In this document: positions 1 through 4,743 of the stretch, one piece after another
Layout of the letters: each line of letters starts with the position of its first letter
How positions within the stretch are numbered: position 1 is the first letter of the stretch
Assembly (NCBI GenBank): GCA_013812485.1
Contig: JACCTJ010000368.1
Coordinates: 1-5,641 of the forward strand
DNA: 5,641 nucleotides
Direction: 5' to 3'
Source of the DNA: Thermoleophilaceae bacterium
Lineage (GTDB): Bacteria > Actinomycetota > Thermoleophilia > Solirubrobacterales > Thermoleophilaceae
Translations under genes and position numbers: made by a program
Notes under the pieces: generated by a model
The model's database searches: none
Seen by the model: only the letters and a program-made list of their open reading frames with translations
Told to the model about the DNA's origin: nothing

Positions 1-277
1 CGATCGTCCAGATGCGCTCGAGCGCCGCCTCGCCGCCCTCGGGCAGCGCGACGCCCCCTGCCTGCTCCCACTCGCCGGCCGGGTCGTCCGTGTACCAGAT
101 CTTCGGTCCGTAGAACGCCGAGGTCACCGACGCCAGCACACGCCCCGTGCGAGGGTCGCGCATCGCGTACTCGACCGGCTCGCCGGCGAACGCCCGTGCC
201 GTCACGTCGAACTCGGCGCCCGGCTCGCCCTCGAGCACGAACAGCCCCTTCTTGGTTCCCACGAGCAGCTCCGTCAC
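1..277 (-). CDS. Sialidase/BNR-type beta-propeller protein, N-terminal part
   Basis: This is the first 92 codons of a gene that continues past the left edge. It begins at a GTG (275-277) and reads MTELLVGTKKGLFVLEG, then a stretch with EYAMRDPRTGRVLASVTS and FYGPKIWYTDDPAGEWEQ. Short beta-hairpin blades with a 'GTKKGLF' opening and a 'GPKIW..DD.G..W' element are typical of exo-alpha-sialidase/BNR or YCF48-like propellers, often annotated as glycosyl hydrolases although activity is rarely shown. No signal peptide is visible, so a cytoplasmic protein is likely. It lies 7 bases after the stop of the MoaD-like gene, and its ribosome-binding site lies inside that gene's last codons, so the two are almost certainly co-transcribed and coupled. 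The family call comes from recall of motifs; substrate and catalytic status cannot be judged from this fragment. Confidence 0.75.
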   Translation of the reverse strand, partial: MTELLVGTKKGLFVLEGEPGAEFDVTARAFAGEPVEYAMRDPRTGRVLASVTSAFYGPKIWYTDDPAGEWEQAGGVALPEGGEAALERIWTI

Positions 278-284
278 GAGCTCA

Positions 285-545
285 TCATCCTCCTGAGATC
301 GCCGGAAGGACGTCGATCCGGTCCTCCGAGGAGACCGGCGCGTCCTCCCTCACGCATTCACCGTTCACGAACACGTTGATATGCCGGCGGATGACCCCGC
401 GCTCGTCGAGGATCCAACCGTCCACCGCCGGATGCTCGCGCTCGAGCTCGCGCAGGAGCTCGCACACCGTGCCGCCCGCGATCGGGTGCTCCGAGCGGCC
501 GTCGGCGAGCTTCTTCAACGGCCCGCGCAGCCTGACCAGTGCCAT
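285..545 (-). CDS. MoaD/ThiS-like ubiquitin-fold protein
   Basis: An 86-aa protein beginning MALVRLRGPLKKLADG and ending RIDVLPAISGG. The length, the beta-grasp pattern (early LR-G-LK-L, central GGTVCELLRELEREHP, then INVFVNGE and D-RIDVLPAISGG) and the terminal Gly-Gly match the MoaD/ThiS family. In known members the Gly-Gly end is adenylated by an E1-like enzyme and converted to a thiocarboxylate that donates sulfur for molybdopterin, thiamine or other products, or serves as a protein tag. No E1-like, MoaE or ThiG partner lies in the window; the only partner is the downstream propeller gene. I recall this pairing from other actinobacteria but cannot check it here. The ATG at 543-545 has no Shine-Dalgarno sequence; a -10-like hexamer six bases upstream suggests a leaderless mRNA. 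Confidence 0.88.
   Translation of the reverse strand: MALVRLRGPLKKLADGRSEHPIAGGTVCELLRELEREHPAVDGWILDERGVIRRHINVFVNGECVREDAPVSSEDRIDVLPAISGG
288..293 (-). promoter_or_regulatory. Shine-Dalgarno of the propeller gene, inside MoaD-like Gly-Gly codons
   Basis: Read on the minus strand the end of the MoaD-like gene is TCA GGA GGA TGA. The two glycine codons form the strong ribosome-binding core GGAGGA, 10 bases upstream of the propeller GTG at 275-277. The same bases encode the functional C-terminus and recruit the ribosome for the next gene, supporting that GTG as the start. Confidence 0.7.
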
Positions 546-551
546 CGCGCC

Positions 552-557
552 ATATTA
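552..557 (-). promoter_or_regulatory. Candidate -10 of a leaderless promoter for the MoaD-like gene
   Basis: On the minus strand TAATAT is followed by GGCGCG and then the ATG at 545. A -10 hexamer ending six bases before the start codon places transcription initiation at or next to the A of ATG, as in actinobacterial leaderless genes, which fits the absence of a Shine-Dalgarno. No good TTGACA-like -35 is visible 16-18 bases upstream. The same arrangement occurs at 3386-3391 and 5032-5037. Confidence 0.5.
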
Positions 558-635
558 TGGCCGCGAGCGTAGGGCCGCTTCCCGCGATGCGCAAAGGGGC
601 GCCCGTGCAGGCCGGGGGCTCCGCGTCTGCTGGGC

Positions 636-1006
636 TCAGCCGCCGAGCGGGCGGTCGCCGATCCAGTAGCGCGGTCCGGGGCCCCCGGCGCCGGCGCGGT
701 CGTCGGGGTTCGCGAGACGGCAGCCATCGAGCGAGAGGCAGCCGCAGCCGATGCACTCGGTCAGGCCGACCTTGAGGCGCTGGAGCTCGGCGATTCGATG
801 GTCGATCCGCGAGGTCCACCCCTGCGAGAGGCGCGACCAGTCGCGGCGGGTCGGCGCGCGATACGGAGGCAACTTGGCGAGCTCGGCCCGGATCTCATCG
901 AGCGTCAGCCCGATGCGCTGGGCGAAGACGAGGAGCGCCGTCTCGGCCGGGTCGCTACGGTCGGGAGGACGCGCCGCAGGTCGTCAGGATGCGGCCTGCA
1001 CCTCAG
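636..1006 (-). pseudogene. soxR: SoxR-type MerR regulator, headless remnant
   Basis: The open frame downstream of the in-frame stop at 984-986 contains FAQRIGLTLDEIRAELAKLP, then RDWSRLSQGW, a dimerisation-helix segment RIDHRIAELQRLK and the iron-sulfur motif CIGCGCLSLDGC (720-755; spacing CX2CXCX5C), ending PGPRYWIGD and TGA at 636-638. This matches the C-terminal half of SoxR, the [2Fe-2S] sensor of redox-cycling compounds. The N-terminal winged helix-turn-helix is absent in every frame. A second piece, RCRPHPDDLRRV, resembling the residues just before the dimerisation helix, lies in another frame at about 968-1006, implying a frameshift plus roughly 29 extra bases. Upstream of that the sequence belongs to the divergent 170-aa gene. 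The only start available in the C-terminal frame is TTG at 872. A cluster-bearing fragment without DNA-binding domain could be expressed, but decay is likelier. Confidence 0.75.
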
Positions 1007-1030
1007 CTCTTCAGCGAGGAGGACATGAAC

Positions 1031-1036
1031 GGGAGG
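1031..1036 (+). promoter_or_regulatory. Shine-Dalgarno of the 170-aa FmdE-like gene
   Basis: GGGAGG followed by four bases (CCAG) and ATG at 1041. A competing GAGGAGG at 1016-1022 serves an ATG at 1025 in a different frame that gives only a shadow reading, so the 1041 start is preferred. Confidence 0.6.
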
Positions 1037-1040
1037 CCAG

Positions 1041-1553
1041 ATGAGCAGCACGATCGTGATAGTCGACCAGGGACGCTCCATCGCCTTCTCGTTCGACGAC
1101 ATGATGAGCTACCACGGGCCGGGCTCGCCGGGCGGGGTCGCACACGCGTTCAAGGTCCTGGAACGCGCGTTGCCGTTGGTCGAACCCGATGGCTTGCCGG
1201 AGCGACGTGAGATCACGGTTCGGACCGCGTTCGGCGGCCCGGGCGCGCGCGATGCCTTCGAGCTGGTCACACGCGCCGTGACGGAGGATCGCTACGTCGT
1301 CGACCCGGCACTTGGACGCCCCGAGCGCGGTCGGACACTCGAGCGGTTCGTCTTCCGGCTCGGCTACCGAGACCGCGCGGTCACCCTCGTCGTCCGCGAG
1401 GGATACGTGACGGACGAGTTCATCGAGCTGGCGCGCAAGGAAAGGCGTACCGCGGATGACGACGACCGTCTTGCTGTCCTCAAGCGTGAAATGGCTGACC
1501 ACGTGATGTCAGCACCGGCCATCGACGTCTATGACGCGACAGACGTCAGTTGA
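1041..1553 (+). CDS. Uncharacterised 170-aa protein, possibly FmdE-like fold
   Basis: An intact reading frame beginning MSSTIVIVDQGRSIAFSFDD and ending YDATDVS. I do not recognise a named family with certainty. Visible features: Y24-H25-G26-P-G-S-P30-G31 followed by a helix (VAHAFKVLERAL), then a strand and turn ITVRTAFGGPGARDAFELVT at 58-77, and a C-terminal segment FRLGYRDRAVTLVVREGYVT followed by a charged helix. HG-x4-PG plus a helix, then strand-G-x-DA-x3-VT, resembles FmdE-type domains (HGH-CPG ... DA-Q-TG). The cysteines of that pattern are replaced and the usual C-terminal zinc finger is missing, so metal binding would differ or be lost. No signal peptide or membrane segment is seen. 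It is divergent from the soxR remnant and followed by a transposase remnant. Coding status is well supported by a strong Shine-Dalgarno and protein-like composition; the fold is tentative. Confidence 0.75.
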   Translation: MSSTIVIVDQGRSIAFSFDDMMSYHGPGSPGGVAHAFKVLERALPLVEPDGLPERREITVRTAFGGPGARDAFELVTRAVTEDRYVVDPALGRPERGRTLERFVFRLGYRDRAVTLVVREGYVTDEFIELARKERRTADDDDRLAVLKREMADHVMSAPAIDVYDATDVS

Positions 1554-1577
1554 CAGACCCGCCGGCGACAAGTGTGA

Positions 1578-1894
1578 CCTGACCTAGCCGATGCCTACTA
1601 CAAGCGCGAGGCGACCAAGTGGCGCTGCCCGACCGGCGAGTGCACGCCCGCGTCTCGCTGGATCAAGGCGGACGGGCTGCGCCCGCTGATCCCCCTGGAG
1701 ACGCCGAGCTTCCGGAGGGTCTACAAGCAGCGCGGGGCAGTCGAGCGCGAGTTCGGCCGCCTCAGCACCAATGGGCCCTTGATCCGCTACGCGTCCGCCA
1801 CATCGAGCGGGTGCGACTCCATGCCGATCTGACGATCCTCACCAAGCTCTCTTGCGCTTTGGTCCGAGCGCGGGCCGCGTCGCTCGCGGCGTAA
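1578..1894 (+). pseudogene. DDE transposase C-terminal remnant, frameshifted
   Basis: From 1578 one frame reads DLADAYYKREATKWRCPTGE, then PASRWIKADGLRPLIPLETP and YKQRGAVEREFGRLSTN. At about 1770-1772 the reading must shift by one base (apparent loss of one base) to continue as WALDPLRVRHIERVRLHADL and TILTKLSCALVRARAASLAA, stopping at TAA 1892-1894. VEREFGRL followed by LRVR-IERV-LHADL is the end of a DDE-type transposase domain; the Glu in VEREFGR is normally the third catalytic acid. The N-terminal two thirds with the two catalytic aspartates are missing, there is no start codon, and a stop (1575-1577) lies just upstream. I did not find terminal inverted repeats. Family assignment to a particular IS group is not possible from this piece. 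It is certainly non-functional. Confidence 0.85.
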
Positions 1895-1898
1895 CGGT

Positions 1899-2654
1899 CT
1901 AACTCCCTGCGGCCATAAGCTCGCGCAACTGAGGTTCCACCATCCCTGCTAGGTCTTGAACCTCAGCGTTTTCCCGCTGCAGACCAGCGATGGCGCTGGA
2001 GAGTGCGCGAAGCAGCTCCTCTCGATCCGGCGACCGCACCAGCGCATCGTTGAAACCGTCGAGTACCTCGGCGGGTAGGTCATCGAAGCCCCTCCCGTGG
2101 TGCGCAGGAAGCTCTCGGCGGCGGCAAGCAAGGCTCAGCGCGTAATCGCGGACGCCGCTGATCCAGTATTCCGCTTGCCAATAGCGGCCACGCTCGATGC
2201 AGAATCGCGCACGCAGCGCGTGGTGCACCGCGAGGCCGAACAGCTCCTCCGGCGCGGGAGATCGACCGTACGGCTTGTCGACGGCGCTGCCGAACAGGAG
2301 CCTGAACTTTGGTCCTGCGGCCCCAAATTCTGCCGCCGGAGTGAACGAGAGGTCTAATTGCAGGCACCCGGGGAGCACGAATACGCGGTAGATCGTGGCC
2401 GCGGCCGGTAGGTCGAACAGGTGAACTGCGTGGAGGTCGTCAGCCAGACTCCGTGTCCAGTCGGCCAGCACGTCAGCTACTGGCACGCCATCCGCTATGG
2501 CGAACATCAGGTCAAGATCCGACCACCGATCGCCCTCGCCAAGCGCAAGCGACCCGAGGACGGCCCCCGCAACGACCCGTGAATCAGTCGAAGCCATCTC
2601 CAGCACGCGATCGTGCGCCCGGTCGCGGTCTTCGACACCGAACATGGATCGCAT
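1899..2654 (-). CDS. Nucleotidyltransferase-domain protein
   Basis: A 251-aa protein with the minimal nucleotidyltransferase signature: G34-S35 in VLGSLALGEGDRWSDLDLMF with the metal-binding pair D46-L-D48, and a probable third carboxylate at D101 in CLQLDLSF. The rest is helical, as in aminoglycoside or lincosamide adenylyltransferase relatives, which transfer NMP from NTP to a hydroxyl. The true substrate is unknown; resistance cannot be claimed from the motif. The ATG at 2652-2654 is chosen because GGAG lies 8 bases upstream; an in-frame ATG at 2670-2672 (six residues longer) has no Shine-Dalgarno, and ATG 2643-2645 is also possible. The gene ends tail-to-tail with the transposase remnant, four bases apart. 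Two 60-base lines counted by hand (1921-1980, 2341-2400) are 58 and 60 % GC against 75 % in lines at 3841 and 5401, hinting at acquisition. Confidence 0.85.
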   Translation of the reverse strand: MRSMFGVEDRDRAHDRVLEMASTDSRVVAGAVLGSLALGEGDRWSDLDLMFAIADGVPVADVLADWTRSLADDLHAVHLFDLPAAATIYRVFVLPGCLQLDLSFTPAAEFGAAGPKFRLLFGSAVDKPYGRSPAPEELFGLAVHHALRARFCIERGRYWQAEYWISGVRDYALSLACRRRELPAHHGRGFDDLPAEVLDGFNDALVRSPDREELLRALSSAIAGLQRENAEVQDLAGMVEPQLRELMAAGS

Positions 2655-2680
2655 CGTGTCAGCTCCGAGCATGAGCGCGC

Positions 2681-2699
2681 AGGGTTTCGCTTAGACCCT
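2681..2699. repeat. Small inverted repeat between two minus-strand genes
   Basis: AGGGT (2681-2685) and ACCCT (2695-2699) form inverted arms that can extend by two pairs on the plus strand (T-G wobble and T-A) around a five-base loop. It sits in the 73-bp gap between the 109-aa gene and the nucleotidyltransferase. There is no T-run on either side, so it is not a clear terminator; it could be an operator or chance. Confidence 0.3.
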
Positions 2700-2727
2700 C
2701 CTGGGCGCCGCCACCGACGCCTCGCAC

Positions 2728-3057
2728 TCATCGGCTTGACATGCTCCGGGCGTGGCCCCCGCGAGCGGTCAGGTCCCCGTTGGCGACCTTATAGGCGACC
2801 GTGTCGAGGTAGTCACCGCCCCCATCGCGCGTGCGCACGGCCGCCTGCTCAGGCTTGACCTCCAGGTCGGCCAACGCGCGCGCCGCTTGGGGGTCGAAGC
2901 AGCGCGCCGCGAGCCACCTGCCGGTCATCGCGTCGTCGAACCCGGCGCTCGTCCATGCCTGGGCGGCGACCTCAGCATCACCACCGCGATCGGCGAGCTC
3001 CCCGTACTGTCTGATCGTCTCGACGCTCGTCTTGGGCGCCGGATAGTAGACCTTCAT
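2728..3057 (-). CDS. Uncharacterised 109-aa protein with W-x-x-AGF repeat
   Basis: Begins MKVYYPAPKTSVETIRQYGE and ends at TGA 2728-2730. I do not recognise a named family. Residues 34-72 read as short helical repeats of about 13-16 residues: AWTSAGFDDA, then RWLAARCFDPQAA, then a unit ending VKPEQA. This W-x2-AG-F / A-x-cFDP-x-AA / G-or-E-V-x-PEQA pattern resembles degenerate helical repeats seen in small actinobacterial proteins. A conserved-looking tail RDGGGDYLDTVAYKVANGDL follows at about 77-96. No signal peptide or membrane segment is present. The start at 3055-3057 is supported by GGGAG seven bases upstream and a possible TATAAC -10 farther up. The final residues (ARGGHARSMSSR) look low-complexity and may not be conserved. 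Confidence 0.7.
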   Translation of the reverse strand: MKVYYPAPKTSVETIRQYGELADRGGDAEVAAQAWTSAGFDDAMTGRWLAARCFDPQAARALADLEVKPEQAAVRTRDGGGDYLDTVAYKVANGDLTARGGHARSMSSR

Positions 3058-3064
3058 GGACCAT

Positions 3065-3082
3065 CTCCCTTGACCTTGGGAG
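3065..3082 (-). promoter_or_regulatory. Hairpin that can mask the Shine-Dalgarno of the 109-aa gene
   Basis: On the minus strand CTCCC (3082-3078) can pair with GGGAG (3069-3065) across the eight-base loop AAGGTCAA. GGGAG is the apparent ribosome-binding site, seven bases before the ATG at 3057. If transcription starts at about 3081-3083, as the -10 candidate suggests, the hairpin would lie at the very 5' end of the mRNA. A five-pair stem is modest and may be coincidental. Confidence 0.35.
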
Positions 3083-3087
3083 GCCTC

Positions 3088-3093
3088 GTTATA
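3088..3093 (-). promoter_or_regulatory. Candidate -10 for the 109-aa gene
   Basis: TATAAC on the minus strand, about 30 bases before the ATG at 3057, is the best -10-like hexamer in this 100-bp gap. The -35 region 17 bases upstream reads GCGGGC and is not recognisable. Confidence 0.35.
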
Positions 3094-3157
3094 CCCGATC
3101 CTTGCCGGTAGCCCGCGCTGTGCGAAGAGGCGATCGAGCGAGTGGCCGACCTCGGAG

Positions 3158-3379
3158 CTAGGCCTCGGGCGGAATCAGCAGCGACTCGTCACGCCAGCCA
3201 GGCTCGACCTCGTCGAGAGCCCGGGCCACGCGCGGGTAGTCGGCCGGCAGGAGCACGAAGCCGCCCTTGACCTCCGGGGTGTCGATCCCGAGCCGCTCGG
3301 CGAGCCGGCCAACCACGTCCCCGAGCTTTTCTCTGTCTGCCCCGGGAGCGGCTGTCCAGGCTGCCGGTACCGTGTCCAT
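3158..3379 (-). CDS. Uncharacterised 73-aa protein
   Basis: Begins MDTVPAAWTAAPGADREKLG and ends WRDESLLIPPEA at TAG 3158-3160. I do not recognise a named family. It appears to be a small soluble protein: an amphipathic helix (DREKLGDVVGRLAERLGIDT), a strand-like KGGFVLLPADYP, then a helix VARALDEVEPGW. Composition and the alternation of helix and strand look like real protein, and the ATG at 3377-3379 is preceded by TAGGAT then six bases, which could act as a leaderless promoter; AGGA seven bases upstream could also serve as a weak Shine-Dalgarno. It is divergent from the cupin-peroxiredoxin pair, 109 bp apart, and is followed in the same direction by the 109-aa gene after a 100-bp gap, so they need not share a transcript. 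Confidence 0.65.
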   Translation of the reverse strand: MDTVPAAWTAAPGADREKLGDVVGRLAERLGIDTPEVKGGFVLLPADYPRVARALDEVEPGWRDESLLIPPEA

Positions 3380-3385
3380 CGCGCC

Positions 3386-3391
3386 ATCCTA
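3386..3391 (-). promoter_or_regulatory. Candidate -10 of a leaderless promoter for the 73-aa gene
   Basis: TAGGAT on the minus strand is followed by GGCGCG and the ATG at 3379, the same hexamer-to-start distance and even the same six-base spacer as at the MoaD-like gene. No clear -35 is visible. Alternatively the AGGA within it is a Shine-Dalgarno. Confidence 0.45.
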
Positions 3392-3454
3392 GCCGCCATG
3401 CCGGTGAAGCCACGGACTCGAGGCATCCAGCCCAGGCCTTCCGTGTGGGGGCGC

Positions 3455-3460
3455 CATAGT
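3455..3460 (+). promoter_or_regulatory. Weak -10 candidate for the cupin-peroxiredoxin operon
   Basis: CATAGT lies about 28 bases before the cupin GTG at 3489 and would give a leader of roughly 20 bases containing the AAGGAGG site. No convincing -35 is seen, so this is only the best candidate in the 109-bp divergent gap. Confidence 0.25.
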
Positions 3461-3475
3461 CGTGTCCAATCGATG

Positions 3476-3482
3476 AAGGAGG
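3476..3482 (+). promoter_or_regulatory. Strong Shine-Dalgarno that sets the cupin start
   Basis: AAGGAGG followed by six bases and GTG at 3489. It decides in favour of this GTG and against the longer overlapping frame that opens at the ATG at 3398. Confidence 0.75.
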
Positions 3483-3488
3483 CGGGCC

Positions 3489-3788
3489 GTGGGCGCTCGA
3501 GTGGAGAAGGCAAGCGGCGGGCCGGCGGGGCCCGAGGAGATCAGGACGAGGTTCGAGGAGGAGGACCTCCGTCCCCACGAATGGGGCAACGGTCCCGCCT
3601 ACGAGTACGGGTGGCACTCGCACAGCTACCACAAGGTGCTCTACTGCTTGTCCGGCAGCATCGTCTTCCACACCAATCAGGAAGACTTGGAGCTCGAGCC
3701 GGGCGACCGTATGGAGGTCGATCCGGGTACCGAGCACGCGGCCACCGTCGGGCCCGACGGGGTGAAGTGCATGGAGGCCGCGCGCTGA
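3489..3788 (+). CDS. Single-domain cupin protein
   Basis: A 99-aa small beta-barrel (cupin) protein. Motif 1 is visible as GWHSHSYHKVLYCLSG with H43 and H45; motif 2 as GDRMEVDPGTEHAA with P79-G80 and H83. These three histidines usually hold a divalent metal. The conserved glutamate that normally follows the HxH pair by three or four residues is replaced here by H48-K49, so the metal site may be three-histidine or altered. Length (about 100 aa) is normal for a stand-alone cupin, which can be an enzyme, a sugar or small-molecule binder or a quercetinase-like oxygenase; no substrate can be assigned. The GTG start has an excellent Shine-Dalgarno. The stop (3786-3788) is five bases before the start of the peroxiredoxin gene, indicating an operon, so a role in oxidative or metal homeostasis is plausible but inferred. 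Confidence 0.88.
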   Translation: MGARVEKASGGPAGPEEIRTRFEEEDLRPHEWGNGPAYEYGWHSHSYHKVLYCLSGSIVFHTNQEDLELEPGDRMEVDPGTEHAATVGPDGVKCMEAAR

Positions 3789-3793
3789 AGGTC

Positions 3794-4354
3794 GTGAGCG
3801 AGCTGCCGCCGATCGAGGAGCTGACGCCACCGCACAACGACGGCGCCGCGGCTCACCTGCCGGGGGTGCAGCTACCAGCGATCGAGCTGCCCTCGACCGA
3901 AGGCGGATGCGTCGCGCTGAGTGACCTGGTGGCGTTAACCGTCGTGTTCGTCCTTCCGAGCATCGGCGGGATCGACGGCTCCCTGCTCGAGGAGTGGACC
4001 GCCATACCGGGGGCGCGCGGGTGCACGGCCGAGGCGTGCGGCTTTCGAGATCGGCTCCACTCCTTCCGATCGGCGCGGGTCGATGTTCTCGGGCTCTCCG
4101 GACAGCCCGGGTGGCAGCAGCGCGATGCCGTAGAGCGCTGGCGGCTCCCGTATCCGCTGCTGTCGGACGAGCAGCTGCAGCTCGCGGCTTCGTTGGGCCT
4201 CCCGACGCTCGAGTTCCACAGCCAGACGTACCTCAAGCGCGTCACCCTTGTCGTCTCTCAGCGAAGGGTCGAAGCGGCTCTGTACCCGGTCTTCCCTCCC
4301 GACCAAGCCGCCGAGCAGGCGCTCGCGTGGCTCGCCGAGAACTCGTCCGCCTGA
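3794..4354 (+). CDS. PrxQ/AhpC-TSA-type peroxiredoxin
   Basis: A 186-aa thioredoxin-fold peroxidase that reduces hydrogen peroxide or organic hydroperoxides using thiols. The active-site loop reads IPGARGCTAEACGFRD: peroxidatic C77 in the GCT element and resolving C82 five residues later, the arrangement of atypical 2-Cys PrxQ/BCP enzymes. It is preceded by a VALTVVFVLPSIGG strand with a longer loop than E. coli Bcp, then LGLSGQPGWQQRDAVERWRL, PYPLLSDEQLQLAASLGLPT, and KRVTLVV with the C-terminal YPVFPPDQAAEQALAWL. No signal peptide is seen. The start is uncertain: GTG 3794 is the first reasonable codon after the cupin stop; GAAGG overlapping that stop is too close for ideal spacing, so translation may be coupled. 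The same frame is open back to ATG 3398, but that extension overlaps the cupin out of frame and looks like a shadow. Stop at 4352-4354 lies eight bases from the convergent SnoaL-like gene. Confidence 0.88.
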   Translation: MSELPPIEELTPPHNDGAAAHLPGVQLPAIELPSTEGGCVALSDLVALTVVFVLPSIGGIDGSLLEEWTAIPGARGCTAEACGFRDRLHSFRSARVDVLGLSGQPGWQQRDAVERWRLPYPLLSDEQLQLAASLGLPTLEFHSQTYLKRVTLVVSQRRVEAALYPVFPPDQAAEQALAWLAENSSA

Positions 4355-4362
4355 CCGCCGCC

Positions 4363-4743
4363 TTAGGTGAGGCCGGCTGCGGCGAGCGCCTCGTCGCGCC
4401 GGAGGTAGTCCTCGATCCGGGTGATCTTCTCTTCCTCGATCGTGAAGACGTTGTACATCTCGCCGCCGATCTCGCGGCTGTCGATCTCGCCGAGATCGGG
4501 AGCGCGCACGCCGAGCACGATGTGGCGCTCGCCTCCCAGCAGCTCGAGCGAGTCGATCTCCTGGTTGGCGTCGTACCCGGAGACGAACCCCGCGACGACC
4601 TCCTCGGGGCCGTTGCAGATCAGCCCTGCGTGGATCCCCTGCCAGACGACGTCGGGGCCGAGCGCGGCGGCCATCGCTTCAGTGTCGCGGCGGCGCAGGG
4701 CGTCGAACCACGCCCAGAGGAACTCGATGTTGTGGCGTTTCAT
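4363..4743 (-). CDS. SnoaL/NTF2-like fold protein
   Basis: A 126-aa protein beginning MKRHNIEFLWAWFDALRRRD and ending RRDEALAAAGLT. The sequence shows the SnoaL/NTF2 pattern: an N-terminal helix pair (WAWFDALRRRDTEAMAAALGPDVVW), then GPEEVVAGF, a strand series around LELLGGERHIVLGVRAP and a last segment MYNVFTIEEEKITRIEDYLR. This cone-shaped fold serves ketosteroid-isomerase-like and polyketide-cyclase-like enzymes and many non-enzymatic binders; no catalytic set can be assigned here. The ATG at 4741-4743 has GGGAG seven bases upstream (minus strand, 4751-4755). The frame is open upstream to 4893 but that extension lacks a Shine-Dalgarno and looks non-coding. It is convergent with the peroxiredoxin and divergent from the tocopherol-cyclase-like gene. 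Confidence 0.85.
   Translation of the reverse strand: MKRHNIEFLWAWFDALRRRDTEAMAAALGPDVVWQGIHAGLICNGPEEVVAGFVSGYDANQEIDSLELLGGERHIVLGVRAPDLGEIDSREIGGEMYNVFTIEEEKITRIEDYLRRDEALAAAGLT

Noticed and set aside
1011..1502. Minus-strand reading frame of 163 codons
   Set aside because: It mirrors the 170-aa plus-strand gene, which has the better Shine-Dalgarno and more protein-like composition.
2681..2699. Intrinsic terminator for the 109-aa gene
   Set aside because: The inverted repeat has only five strong pairs on the transcribed strand and no U-tract after it.
3398..3793. N-terminal extension of the peroxiredoxin frame back to ATG 3398, giving a 318-aa protein
   Set aside because: The extension overlaps the cupin out of frame, is rich in Arg and Gly with no recognisable fold, and the cupin has the strong Shine-Dalgarno and clear motifs.
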